Positions 14,892-24,942 are shown, numbered from the stretch's first letter. The stretch is 64,000 bases of DNA from Nocardia niigatensis NBRC 100131 (GCF_000308655.1 NZ_BAGC01000033.1:186001-250000); one strand, 5' to 3'. Numbers and translations are program-made. Notes: generated from the sequence alone by a model not told the origin.

Positions 14892-15530
14892 TCAGCGCGT
14901 GATAGCCGAGACCACATCGTTGTGCAGCGCATCGGCGCGCGCGATGACCTCTTCGATCTGCTTCAGCACCGGGGCGAACTCGGCGCCCGCCATGCCGTCC
15001 AGCGACGCCACATTGATGGCGATGTTCAGCTGCGAGCTGGCCGCCGCGGACCGGGCGCAGTCGGCCGCCGCGCCGATGTCGGTCACCACGTTCGGGTTGC
15101 CGATGGGTAGCAGTTCCGTTGCCAGAGAGACGATTTCGTCCGCCTCGGAGACCACGGCCGCGGGCACCCGGGCGGCCTGCAGCAGCGCGGCGGTGATGGC
15201 CTCGGCGCGGGCGGCCTGCTCGGCCTCGGTCTCCTTGGGCAGCTTGTAGGCATTGCCGACCCCGGTGAAGGCGGCCGCGTCGGCGTCGGCCAGGGCCAGC
15301 GAGCGCTCGCGGGCCACGTCGGCTGCGGCGATGATCCGGTCGATGACCGGGCGGTTCTCGGCGTCCTTGGCGCGGGTGGTGTAGCGCGCGACCATGGCGA
15401 CCAGGGCCGCGCCCTGGGCCGCGTGCAGTGCCGCGACCGCGCCGCCGCCGGGTGCGGGCACCTTGGCGGCCAGCTCGTCCAGGTATCCCCGCAGTGTCGA
15501 GTCACCGAAGCCGGTGGTGTCCTGGGTCAT
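14892..15530 (-). CDS. Cyclodeaminase/methenyl-THF cyclohydrolase family protein (FTCD-C/FchA-like)
   Basis: A 212-residue all-helical protein of the family that includes the cyclodeaminase domain of FTCD and the monofunctional methenyl-THF cyclohydrolase FchA. Typical features are LAAKVPAPGGGAVAAL at the N-terminus and the conserved IGNPNVVTDIGAAADCARSA segment. It would act on a THF derivative in the cytoplasm. Nearby is a FolD homologue lacking its cyclohydrolase lysine, so supplying that activity is an attractive role. ATG at 15530 follows GGGAGG by ten bases. No formimino-transferase domain is attached. Confidence 0.82.
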   Translation of the reverse strand: MTQDTTGFGDSTLRGYLDELAAKVPAPGGGAVAALHAAQGAALVAMVARYTTRAKDAENRPVIDRIIAAADVARERSLALADADAAAFTGVGNAYKLPKETEAEQAARAEAITAALLQAARVPAAVVSEADEIVSLATELLPIGNPNVVTDIGAAADCARSAAASSQLNIAINVASLDGMAGAEFAPVLKQIEEVIARADALHNDVVSAITR

Positions 15531-15643
15531 GCGGGGTGGCCTCCCTTGGCAGTACGGGGAATTCGGGTGATTTCGCCGCTTACGGTACCGCTCCGCGAGC
15601 CGTCACCGGCAACCCGCCCGCTGTCGGTGTGCCAACAGGTGGG

Positions 15644-15649
15644 TAAGGT
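15644..15649 (+). promoter_or_regulatory. -10 box of a leaderless promoter for the LLM oxidoreductase
   Basis: TAAGGT with a 7-base spacer to the ATG at 15657. Confidence 0.6.
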
Positions 15650-15656
15650 CCCCGAC

Positions 15657-16694
15657 ATGCGTATCGGACTGTCGATCAATTACACCGACGGCTTCAAGGA
15701 GACCGCCGCCGAGGTCGCCGACCTCGAACGGGCGGGCCTCGACATCGTGTTCGTGCCCGAGGCGTACTCGTTCGACGCGGTGAGCGCGCTCGGCTACCTG
15801 GCCGCCAAGACCGACCGGGTGCAGCTGGCCTCCGGCATCCTGCAGCTCTACACCCGCACGCCCACACTGACCGCCATGACCGCGGCCGGCCTGGACTACG
15901 TCTCCGACGGCCGCTTCATCCTGGGCCTGGGCGCCTCCGGTCCGCAGGTCATCGAGGGCTTCCACGGCGTGAACTACGACGCCCCCATCGGCCGCACCCG
16001 CGAGGTGCTCGAGATCTGCCGCAAGGTCTGGAAGCGCGAGCGCCTCGAGCACAGCGGCAAGTACTACAACATCCCGCTGCCCGAGGGCCGGGGCACCGGC
16101 CTGGGCAAGCCGCTCAAGCTCATCAATCACCCTGTGCGCGAGAACATTCCGGTGCTGCTGGCCGCGCTCGGCCCGAAGAACGTGGAGCTCGCGGCCGAGG
16201 TGGCCGAGGGCTGGCAGCCCATCTTCTTCCTCCCGGAGAAGGCCGACGCAGTCTGGGGCGACTCGGTGAAAGCCGGTCTGGCCAAGCGTGATCCGGCGCT
16301 GGGCGACCTCGAGATCTTCGCCGGCCCCGCGCTGGCCATCGGCGACAATGTGGACAGCTGGCGCGACGGCGTCAAGCCGCATCTGGCCCTCTACATCGGC
16401 GGCATGGGCGCCAAGGGCAAGAACTTCTACCACGCGCTGGCCACCAAGTACGGCTACGGCGCCGAGGCCGACCGCATCCAGGAGCTGTACCTGGCCGGCC
16501 GGAAGGAAGAGGCCGCCAAGGTGGTTCCGGACGATCTGGTCCGCGACGTCAACCTGATCGGTTCGGCCGGGTTCGTGAAGGAGCGGGTCGCGGCCTTCCG
16601 CGAGGCCGGTGTGACCGTGCTGAACGTGGTCCCGATGGCCGGTACCCCGGCCGAGCGCGTGAAGCTGATCGAGCAGCTGCGCGAGCTCATCTAG
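15657..16694 (+). CDS. LLM-class F420-dependent oxidoreductase
   Basis: A 345-residue TIM-barrel protein of the luciferase-like family. It starts MRIGLSINYTDGFKE, with FVPEAYSFDAVSALGYLAA and the cofactor-binding stretch RFILGLGASGPQVIEGFHG about residues 90-110. It ends NVVPMAGTPAERVKLI, as in mycobacterial F420-binding LLM proteins. It should carry out hydride transfer with F420 (FMN is less likely); the substrate is unknown. The start was chosen at ATG 15657 because TAAGGT lies seven bases upstream, giving a leaderless transcript; the open frame extends further back without a ribosome site. A strong terminator follows. Confidence 0.87.
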   Translation: MRIGLSINYTDGFKETAAEVADLERAGLDIVFVPEAYSFDAVSALGYLAAKTDRVQLASGILQLYTRTPTLTAMTAAGLDYVSDGRFILGLGASGPQVIEGFHGVNYDAPIGRTREVLEICRKVWKRERLEHSGKYYNIPLPEGRGTGLGKPLKLINHPVRENIPVLLAALGPKNVELAAEVAEGWQPIFFLPEKADAVWGDSVKAGLAKRDPALGDLEIFAGPALAIGDNVDSWRDGVKPHLALYIGGMGAKGKNFYHALATKYGYGAEADRIQELYLAGRKEEAAKVVPDDLVRDVNLIGSAGFVKERVAAFREAGVTVLNVVPMAGTPAERVKLIEQLRELI

Positions 16695-16708
16695 CTCTCG
16701 AATGCCGC

Positions 16709-16750
16709 GAAGCCGGGCCCGGGATGATCCCGGGCCCGGCTTCTGTGTTT
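16709..16750 (+). terminator. Rho-independent terminator after the LLM oxidoreductase
   Basis: A 16-bp perfect stem (16709-16724 with 16728-16743), loop TGA, followed by TGTGTTT. Confidence 0.85.
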
Positions 16751-16785
16751 CGGGCCGCTGCGCTCCGCGTGTCGGGCCACTGCCC

Positions 16786-17175
16786 TCAGCGCAGCGCGCT
16801 GAGCGCCTCCGCGAGCGTGGAATGCAGCGAGAACACCTGGTCCAGGTTGGTCATCTTCAACTGGCGGCTGGTGGCGGGTCCGTCGGCCACGATCACCAGG
16901 CGGGTGCCGGCCGCGCGCTTGTGCACGCCCACCAGCACCGCCATGCCCGCCGAGGCCAGGAAGCTGACCGCGGACAGGTCGATCACCAGGGCGGCGGGCT
17001 TGCCCGCGAGCGCCGCGTCGATCGCGTTCTCGAGGGCGGGCGCCGTGGCCAGATCGACCTCGCCGGTCACGGTGAGCACGGTGGCCTCAGCGTGCGGGGT
17101 GACCGAGGTGGTCATCGTGTCGGCGAAGGGATAGCCGTCTCCGGAAGTATTGGTCACGTTTGTTAAATCTGCCAT
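16786..17175 (-). CDS. rsbV: STAS-domain anti-anti-sigma factor (RsbV-like)
   Basis: A 129-residue protein with one STAS domain (about residues 25-125): VLTVTGEVDLATAPALE, then VIDLSAVSFLASAGMAVLVG. Ser75 in LASAG is the likely phosphorylation site by analogy with RsbV/SpoIIAA. Unphosphorylated protein would bind an anti-sigma kinase and free a sigma factor. It lies 137 bases beyond the RsbU-like phosphatase on the same strand, where it would be a natural substrate, although hairpins in the gap may partly separate transcription. Met21 is an alternative start. Confidence 0.85.
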   Translation of the reverse strand: MADLTNVTNTSGDGYPFADTMTTSVTPHAEATVLTVTGEVDLATAPALENAIDAALAGKPAALVIDLSAVSFLASAGMAVLVGVHKRAAGTRLVIVADGPATSRQLKMTNLDQVFSLHSTLAEALSALR

Positions 17176-17261
17176 GATCCGTCCGTTCGTGCTGCATCGT
17201 CTACCACATCGGTACTGGTTCGGTAGCCGGCGTTCCAGTGAAACCCGCAGCTACCGCACTC

Positions 17262-17306
17262 TTTCGGAGTCCTCCGAAACCGCCCGCCGAAGTCGTCCCG
17301 GCGGGC
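17262..17306 (-). terminator. Two stem-loops between the RsbU-like and RsbV-like genes
   Basis: GCCCGCCG/CGGCGGGC (17282-17289 with 17299-17306) is followed on the minus strand by TTTCGGAG/CTCCGAAA (17262-17269 with 17272-17279). They directly follow the stop of the phosphatase gene and could attenuate or end transcription, giving the STAS gene a separate dose. Confidence 0.5.
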
Positions 17307-17312
17307 CCTGAT

Positions 17313-19616
17313 TCACATGCGTCCAGCCGCTGAAAATGAAACGGCCGTTAGTCGCACCGACATCCGGACCCGGGTGCCGGGGCCGGAATTGTCGATGTCG
17401 AGATCGTCGGTGAGCGCACGCATCATGGCGATGCCGCGGCCCCGGTGACCAGGATCCGCGGGCAGCGGCCGCCACACGCCGGTATCGGACACCTCGATGG
17501 TGAGGGTGTCCACCCCGCAGTCCGCGTTGAGCCGCACTCGGCCCGGCTCGCCGCCCAGGTATGCGTGCTCGATGCTGTTGCTGCAGGCCTCGTTCGCGGC
17601 CGCCACCAGGTCCACCGCCGTATCGTGCGGCACCGCGGCGGCGGTCAGCCAGGAGCGCAGCGCGCGCCGGATGCCGGACAGCTCACGGGCTTCCGCGGGA
17701 ACGTCCAGGCGCAGCGGCCCGGGCGGCTGCCGGTACACGACCATGGCCACGTCGTCGTCGTAGCCGGCGACGGGCCGCAGCCGCGACAGCACCGCGTCGG
17801 CCACATCGCGCGGCAATTGGCCTGCCACGCGCGACAATTCGTCGGCGAGCGCGACGAAGCGGTCATCGATGTCGACGCCGCGCTGCTCGACCAGGCCGTC
17901 GGTGAACAGCACCAGGGTGGAGCCCGGCGCCATCGCGGTGGTCGCCTCCGGGCGGCGCGGAATATCGAAGGTGGCCAGCGGGAATGCGCGCCCGCCCTCC
18001 AGCAGCCGGCCGCGCTTGGCAGGCTCGGCCAGCACCGGGGGCATATGCCCGGCATTGGAGTAGCGCACCAGCCCGCGCACCGGATCCAGGATGGCCGCGC
18101 ACACGGTGGTGCACATGGCGCCCGGAATGCGGGCGGCCACGGTGTCCAGTTCGGCCAGCAGCTGGGCCGGGCCCGCGCCGCGTAGCAGCAGCGCCCTTGC
18201 GGCCGAACGTAATTGGCCCATCACCACCGCCGCCGACAGGCCACGTCCGACGCAGTCGCCGACGACCACGCCGATGGTGCCGTCCTCGAGCCGCACCACG
18301 TCGTACCAGTCGCCGCCGATCTCGAGCGGCGGCAGCGCGGGCTCGTAGTGCACCGAGAATCGCGGCGGCAGTTCGATCGGGCCGAGCATGGCGCGCTGCA
18401 GGGTGAGAGAGGTCGACCGCGCCTGGTCGAAGTTGCGCGCCCGCTGTACCGCCAGGCTCAGATGACCGACCAGCAGCGAGAACAGCGCCCAGTCACCGGG
18501 GGTGATCACGCGCGGCGCGGCGAAGCGCAGCCACAGCGCTGAATCGCCGCTCTCGCCCAGCGGTGCGACGATGCCCTCCGAACTCGACGCCCCCTCGGGG
18601 ATGGCGAACATGGTGCGGCCGGGCTGCACTCGGGCGCGGTCGAGCAGGGCGCGCGCCCGGGCGTCCAGGACGCGCCGGGATTCGCCGCCGCCGGTCGGCC
18701 CGGCCTCGCCGCGCCGGGGAATGGGCTGGGTATCGTGCGGGGCCAGGCCCGCGCCGGTGTACGGATTGTCCTCGGAGACATACAGTTCCGGGCCCGCGTG
18801 ATGGTTGGGCCAGACCGAGACCACCGCGGCCTCCGCGCCCACGGCCCGCCGCAGCTCCTCCAGGCCGACGGTGAGCACCTCGACCACGCTGGTGGCCGCG
18901 CCGACCGCGGTGGCCAGCCGGGAGACCGCTTGATCGCGGGCCTGCGCGTCGTGCTCGGCGGTGACGTCACGCAGCGTGCCTACGAAAATGCGTTCCCCGT
19001 TCTCGGGTTTCACCAGTGAGGAGGTCGACACCGCCAGCCACAGCTGCCGTCCGTCGCGATGCCGGATGGGCATCACGAAGCGGGCCGCGTCGGTGCCCAG
19101 ATCCGGGTAGCGCGCCGCCTCGGGCAGGGTCCACGGGTGGGGGAGCGCGTACGGAATGCCGTCGGGCCCATAGCCGGTGAGCGCGCCGAACGCCGAATTG
19201 ACCTCGATCAGGGTGCCCTGCGCGTCGACGACGAAGAAGCCGTCCTGCAGCGATTCCACCAGCGCTGTCCGGAAGGCGTCGCGGCCCGCGAGATCGTCGG
19301 CGCGGGAACGCTGTTGCTCGTAGCGCCGGGTCCCGTCCAGGAAGCCGCGGGTGGCGACGTCCAGTGCCGCCATGGTCTGTAGCAGGAACTCCAGTGCCGC
19401 CTCGGTGCGGTCGGTGCCGTCGGGGGCGGGCCCCAGCCCCTCGACCTCGAGCAGCCGGAAATGGTGCTCGGTGAGGTCGAGAATGCTCACGCCCTCCACC
19501 AGCGCCCGCCGCCCGAGTTCGTAGCCCTCGGCCAGGGTGTTCTGATTGGGGGCGCGCAGGTGCAACCGGAGCGCGGCGGCGTACGCCTCGCGGAAAGCGG
19601 CCAGTACCGCACTCAC
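17313..19616 (-). CDS. rsbU: RsbU-type phosphatase: RsbU_N-PAS-GAF-PP2C-HATPase multidomain protein
   Basis: A 767-residue signalling protein. Residues ~1-85 resemble the RsbT-binding N-terminal domain of RsbU (YELGRRALVEGVSILDL). A PAS domain follows (~120-225; FFVVDAQGTLIEVNSAFG), then a GAF-like domain (~235-390) and a SpoIIE/PP2C phosphatase (~415-620; EIGGDWYDV, VVGDCVGRGLSAA, LFTDGL). Last is a GHKL kinase domain (~640-760; AANEACSNSIEHAY, DTG, GRGIAMM). It could dephosphorylate the STAS antagonist and phosphorylate it through the kinase domain, combining RsbU and RsbW roles. GTG at 19616 lies 13 bases after the RsbX-like stop, in the rsbRST operon. Confidence 0.85.
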   Translation of the reverse strand: MSAVLAAFREAYAAALRLHLRAPNQNTLAEGYELGRRALVEGVSILDLTEHHFRLLEVEGLGPAPDGTDRTEAALEFLLQTMAALDVATRGFLDGTRRYEQQRSRADDLAGRDAFRTALVESLQDGFFVVDAQGTLIEVNSAFGALTGYGPDGIPYALPHPWTLPEAARYPDLGTDAARFVMPIRHRDGRQLWLAVSTSSLVKPENGERIFVGTLRDVTAEHDAQARDQAVSRLATAVGAATSVVEVLTVGLEELRRAVGAEAAVVSVWPNHHAGPELYVSEDNPYTGAGLAPHDTQPIPRRGEAGPTGGGESRRVLDARARALLDRARVQPGRTMFAIPEGASSSEGIVAPLGESGDSALWLRFAAPRVITPGDWALFSLLVGHLSLAVQRARNFDQARSTSLTLQRAMLGPIELPPRFSVHYEPALPPLEIGGDWYDVVRLEDGTIGVVVGDCVGRGLSAAVVMGQLRSAARALLLRGAGPAQLLAELDTVAARIPGAMCTTVCAAILDPVRGLVRYSNAGHMPPVLAEPAKRGRLLEGGRAFPLATFDIPRRPEATTAMAPGSTLVLFTDGLVEQRGVDIDDRFVALADELSRVAGQLPRDVADAVLSRLRPVAGYDDDVAMVVYRQPPGPLRLDVPAEARELSGIRRALRSWLTAAAVPHDTAVDLVAAANEACSNSIEHAYLGGEPGRVRLNADCGVDTLTIEVSDTGVWRPLPADPGHRGRGIAMMRALTDDLDIDNSGPGTRVRMSVRLTAVSFSAAGRM

Positions 19617-19629
19617 GCCGGAATCTCGC

Positions 19630-20283
19630 TCATGGCTTCACACTCGGAATGGGTTGGGAGGGATGGGGATACCCGCGATGGCGGGCCGCGAGCACGAGCG
19701 CGTCGTCGGTGTCCTTGGCGTGGCGCGCCAGGATCTCGGCGGTGATCTCCGCGGTCGGCTTGGACAGGTCGACGGCGTCGGCGAAACTGCTGGTGATGCC
19801 GTCGGTGGACATGAGCAGCAGGTCGCCGGGCCGCACCGGCACGGTTTGTGGCTGCAGGTTCGGCGGTAGCAGGTAGCCGACGATGCCGCCCGACAGCAGC
19901 GCCGTCGCGCGGATGGCCGGTTGACCGGGAGCCGCTGCCACGATGCGGGATTCGACATTGCCGACGCCCAGCCAGTGCACGCGGTCGCCAGAGTCGAACA
20001 GCGCCAGCGAGACCGCCGCGCCGCGGGTGTCGGACATGGCGCGATGGCACAGCAGCAACAGCACATCCAGTGGCTCGGCGCGGTTCTCGGCCAGCACCTG
20101 CGCCGCCCGATCCGAGGCGTCCGCCGCGGCCGCGCCGTGGCCCAGACCGTCCAGTACCGCGAAGAGCACCGAGCCCCCGCCCGCGTCGAGCACGACCGAC
20201 CGGTCACCCGAAACACGTTGCCCCGGCAGCGCGCGACCGGCGACGGCCCATTCGACCGCGCCGATGAAACCGTCCTCACGCAC
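19630..20283 (-). CDS. rsbX: RsbX-like SpoIIE/PP2C phosphatase
   Basis: A 217-residue protein consisting of a single PP2C-type domain: VLDGLGHGAAAA (metal-binding Asp), LALFDSGDRVHWLGVGNVE, and LLLMSTDGITSSF (second metal site). In Bacillus, RsbX dephosphorylates RsbR and RsbS and resets the stressosome. Position between RsbT and the RsbU-like gene supports the same role. The start overlaps the rsbT end by eight bases (GTG at 20281-20283), giving coupled translation. Confidence 0.85.
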   Translation of the reverse strand: MREDGFIGAVEWAVAGRALPGQRVSGDRSVVLDAGGGSVLFAVLDGLGHGAAAADASDRAAQVLAENRAEPLDVLLLLCHRAMSDTRGAAVSLALFDSGDRVHWLGVGNVESRIVAAAPGQPAIRATALLSGGIVGYLLPPNLQPQTVPVRPGDLLLMSTDGITSSFADAVDLSKPTAEITAEILARHAKDTDDALVLAARHRGYPHPSQPIPSVKP

Positions 20284-20695
20284 CGCTGGGCACCCACTTC
20301 CACATTTCGACGAGGGTGCCGTTCCCCGGATGGGAATTGATGACCATGCCGTCCATCAGTCGCTTCGCGCCCGGAAGACCCAGTCCCAGACCGCGTCCGG
20401 TGGAGAACCCGTCCTCCATGGCGCGCGGAATGTCGGGAATGCCGGGCCCATTGTCCTTGGCCTGCACCACCATCGAGCGCCGGCCGTCCCGATCCTGCAC
20501 GGCCAGCCGGATCTCCCCGGTGCCGGCATAGCTCGTGATATTGCGCGCCACTTCGGAAATGGCAGTAGCGATCATGGTGCGATCGGAGAGCGAGAAGCCG
20601 AGTTTGGCAGCCAACTCCAGCCCCGCTTGCCGAGCGGTCACGATGTCGTTCGACACGTTCACCGCGATCACCACGTCGTCAGCGGCCACGATCAC
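20276..20695 (-). CDS. rsbT: RsbT-like switch kinase
   Basis: A 139-residue GHKL-fold kinase with EVARNITSYA (N-box Asn), AKDNGPGIPD (G1) and STGRGLGLGLPGAKRLMD (G2), the pattern of RsbT/SpoIIAB-type serine kinases. In the stressosome it phosphorylates RsbS and RsbR, is then released and activates RsbU through RsbU_N. All those partners are encoded beside it. GTG at 20693-20695 starts inside the rsbS gene, overlapping it by 17 bases. Confidence 0.9.
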   Translation of the reverse strand: MIVAADDVVIAVNVSNDIVTARQAGLELAAKLGFSLSDRTMIATAISEVARNITSYAGTGEIRLAVQDRDGRRSMVVQAKDNGPGIPDIPRAMEDGFSTGRGLGLGLPGAKRLMDGMVINSHPGNGTLVEMWKWVPSGA

Positions 20696-21068
20696 GACCG
20701 TCTCGTTGGCTGCGACTCTGGGTCTTCTTGTTCAGCCAGGCCAGGCCTTCCTCGAGGTCCAGCGCGGTGTGCATGTCCTCGAAGGTGAGCCCCAATTGCA
20801 CCATGGCGAAAGCGACTTCGGGCTGCAGGCCCACGATGACCGTTTCCGCGCCCCGCAGCTTGGTCATGTGGGCGATGGTACGCAGCGATCTAGCGGCAAA
20901 GGAGTCCATTACGTCGATTGCGGTGACATCGACGATGATGCCCTGGGCGCGATATCTGCTGACGTAGGTCATCAGATCGTCTTGCAGGCGTTCGGTATCC
21001 GCGTCGGTGAGCGCTGACTGCACCGACGCAATGAGATAGGTGCCCTGCTTCAGAATGGGTACCGGCAT
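20679..21068 (-). CDS. rsbS: RsbS-like STAS stressosome scaffold protein
   Basis: A 129-residue single STAS domain. It starts MPVPILKQGTYLIASVQ, very like RsbS, and has the phosphorylation segment AIDVMDSFAARSLRT, where the Ser after Asp is the expected RsbT target. The C-terminal tail is short and charged. RsbS and RsbR form the icosahedral stressosome that holds RsbT. It begins 14 bases after rsbR and overlaps rsbT. Confidence 0.9.
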   Translation of the reverse strand: MPVPILKQGTYLIASVQSALTDADTERLQDDLMTYVSRYRAQGIIVDVTAIDVMDSFAARSLRTIAHMTKLRGAETVIVGLQPEVAFAMVQLGLTFEDMHTALDLEEGLAWLNKKTQSRSQRDGRDRGR

Positions 21069-21082
21069 CTGCCCCGCCCTGA

Positions 21083-21976
21083 TTACCGTCCGTCGCGATC
21101 GGTGACGCGCGACACCTCGTAGCCGAGCAGCCGCTCCGCCTCCTCGATGCCACCCTGGAGATCGCCGACGGCATTCATCTTCGACAGATCCAGGCCGATG
21201 GTCACCAGGGTAAGTGCGATCTCCGACGACAGGCCGGTAATGATGACGTTCGCACCCATGAGTCCGGACGCGTCGACCGTCTGCACCAGGTGGTTGGCGA
21301 CCGTGGAGTCGATCGCCGGCACACCGGTGATGTCGATGACGACGACTTTGGCGCGGTTGGCGCGGATGGCGCGCAGCAGCTGCTCGGTGAGCTGACGCGC
21401 GCGCTGCGAGTCCAGCACGCCGATGATGGGGAGGATCAGCAGCTGCTCGCGCACCTGCAGAACCGGGGTGGACAGCTCGCGAATCGCCTCCTGCTGCTGG
21501 CGGATGACGCGTTCGCGCTCCTGCACGAAGGACACCGACACGGTGTTGGCGATGCGGTTGGCGGCCGGTTCGTAAGCGTCGAGCACCAGCTTCAGCAGCT
21601 CGAAGTCGGACTGGTACTTCTCGAAGAGGCTGCGCGCCAGCACGTCTCGCAGCAGGAGCACGATGCCGACGACCTCGTCGGTCTCGACGCCTCTGGGGAT
21701 GATGCGTTCGGAGAGGTCGCGGGCATAGGTCTGCAGGGCTTCGACGCTACCGGTCTCGAGCACCTCGACGTAGTTGTCGTAGACGGAGGTGGCTTCCGAG
21801 AAGATTTCCTCGGGGGTCATGGCGGTGAGCAGCTGGGCATCGGTGATGCGACGGGCCCACTCCTCGCGCAGTTCGGTGCGGTTCTGCCGCAGGTGCTCGA
21901 CAAGCTGCGGAAGCAGGTTGTCGACGGAACCCGCGGGCAGCGAATCCGCCGAGAGACCGATGGACACGTCGGACAT
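21083..21976 (-). CDS. rsbR: RsbR-like stressosome sensor, globin-like N-domain plus STAS
   Basis: A 297-residue protein from the ATG preceded by GGGGCAGGAG; an ATG seven codons upstream has no such site. The N-terminal ~160 residues form a helical RsbR-type sensor domain (LREEWARRITDAQLLTAMTPEE) of unknown signal. A linker helix (QERERVIRQQQEAIRELSTPV) joins it to a STAS domain with GVPAIDSTVANHLVQ, whose Ser/Thr would be RsbT targets. It is first in the operon rsbR-rsbS-rsbT-rsbX-rsbU. A sigmaB/F-type promoter upstream suggests positive feedback by the controlled sigma factor, which is not in the window. Confidence 0.9.
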   Translation of the reverse strand: MSDVSIGLSADSLPAGSVDNLLPQLVEHLRQNRTELREEWARRITDAQLLTAMTPEEIFSEATSVYDNYVEVLETGSVEALQTYARDLSERIIPRGVETDEVVGIVLLLRDVLARSLFEKYQSDFELLKLVLDAYEPAANRIANTVSVSFVQERERVIRQQQEAIRELSTPVLQVREQLLILPIIGVLDSQRARQLTEQLLRAIRANRAKVVVIDITGVPAIDSTVANHLVQTVDASGLMGANVIITGLSSEIALTLVTIGLDLSKMNAVGDLQGGIEEAERLLGYEVSRVTDRDGR

Positions 21977-22087
21977 GAAAACTCCTGCCCCTTTCACTAA
22001 GGCCAGGTCGGGTGCTCACTTCGACGGCCGATAACCGGCCGTGTGCTCGGTGCCGACCGCCGTCGGAAGCCGATGCCGAGCCTAGTC

Positions 22088-22119
22088 TTACCCAGTACCC
22101 GATGGGTGCCAAACCAAAC
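22088..22119 (-). promoter_or_regulatory. SigmaB/SigmaF-like promoter upstream of rsbR
   Basis: On the minus strand GTTT (22119-22116) is followed after exactly 15 bases by GGGTAC (22100-22095). A second GTTT (22114-22111) and GGGTAA (22093-22088) form an overlapping alternative with a 17-base spacer. Both fit the GTTT-N15-17-GGGTA pattern of stress sigma factors. The site is about 115-120 bases before the rsbR ATG. Confidence 0.6.
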
Positions 22120-22143
22120 CCTGGTCGTGCTGGGAATTTCGTG

Positions 22144-22650
22144 TCAGGTGTGCGCGTCGCGGGTTTCCGGTCTGCGGTGATGAGCCAGCAAGGTGTCGTA
22201 GATATCGGCGAGCGCGCTGAGCTGGCCACGATCGAGCACATCGACCATGTGACGGCGCACACTCTCGACATGCGCGGGCGCGGCGGAATCGAGCACCTGG
22301 GAGCCCTTGTCGGTGAGCACGGCCGCGGTGCGGCGGGCGTCGTCGGGGATGGATTCGCGAGCGACCAGACCGCGCTTCTCCATGCGGGTGATCTGATGCG
22401 AGAGCCGGCTCTGCGACCACTCCAGCACGGCCGCGAGTTCGGCGAAACTGCGGCGATGGTCGGGTGCGTCGGCGAGCCGGGCCAGCACCGTGTACTCCAC
22501 GTAGGTCAGATTGGACTCGCGTAGGGAGTCGCGTCCGACCGCGGCGGCGATGAGATCGCGGGTGAACACGAACCCCAGCCACGCGCGCATCTCGACGTCA
22601 TCCAGCCAGCGGGGATCGGCCACAGTTCCACTCCCGGGTTCCGTTGTCAT
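22144..22650 (-). CDS. MarR-family transcriptional regulator
   Basis: A 168-residue winged-helix protein: LTYVEYTVLARLADAP, then the recognition region LAAVLEWSQSRLSHQITRME and the wing KRGLVARESIPDDARRTAAVLT, characteristic of MarR. N- and C-terminal helices form the dimer interface. ATG at 22650 follows GGGGAGG. It is divergent from the fumarase gene at 22881 with a 230-base gap; regulation of that gene is possible but no operator was identified. The ligand is unknown. Confidence 0.9.
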   Translation of the reverse strand: MTTEPGSGTVADPRWLDDVEMRAWLGFVFTRDLIAAAVGRDSLRESNLTYVEYTVLARLADAPDHRRSFAELAAVLEWSQSRLSHQITRMEKRGLVARESIPDDARRTAAVLTDKGSQVLDSAAPAHVESVRRHMVDVLDRGQLSALADIYDTLLAHHRRPETRDAHT

Positions 22651-22880
22651 GCTAAATCCTCCCCGCCGCCGACAAGCGCATCATGCACAGGTAACACCCG
22701 CCCGATTGAAGGTGCAACAGGTACCTGTTCGCGGCCGCCTGTCGCGGATTGTGGTGTCCTCGAGCACGACCCACGCTGGCGGGCCGGGCCGGGTCGGCAG
22801 CGCACCCGCCCGGGTCGGTACAGTCACTCTGCTTGAACCGTCGGCTGACCAGCCCCAGCCCTGCTCGAGGAGTGCGATTC

Positions 22881-24557
<1,677 letters not shown>

Positions 24558-24574
24558 CACCAGGAGGCCGATCG

Positions 24575-24913
24575 ATGCGGGTGGACCACCGCGACCCGGC
24601 GCGCAACACCGAAACCGTTGCGCGCCGAACGACGCGAGCCACCCGTACGACGGCTGTTCCGAGCGGGCAGCCTGCCGCCCGAACCGGTACGAGGCCCGCA
24701 CATCGCAGGCCGGCGCGTTGCGGGGTGGCTCGCTCGTTCGCTGTCACCAAGGCCATCGATGTCGGTCCGTGCGAGGGCGCGGCGTGGCTGGAGGCGAACG
24801 GCAACCGCTGGGGCCTGTGCCGCACGTACGACAACGAGTGGCGGCACTTCGAATTGGCGACCCTGCCCGGTTTCGGCTGCCCCGCTCGCCTGCCCGACGC
24901 CGCCGGCCGATGA
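24575..24913 (+). pseudogene. Degenerate second copy of the M15 peptidase C-terminus
   Basis: The frame opens with ATG after a strong CAGGAGG site and encodes 112 residues. The first ~55 are Arg/Thr-rich and unlike any family. The rest (AIDVGPCEGAAWLEANG, WGLCRTYDNEWRHFEL, GCPARLPDAAGR) closely matches the C-terminus of the complete peptidase 4 bases downstream. The first zinc histidine of the SxHxxGxAxD motif is lost (the segment reads SFAVTKAID); the Asp and the later HFE histidine remain. It looks like a partial tandem duplication that kept a ribosome site but lost the catalytic domain and signal peptide. Confidence 0.65.
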
Positions 24914-24942
24914 CCGTCACCGTCGAGCCAGGAGACAACAGG

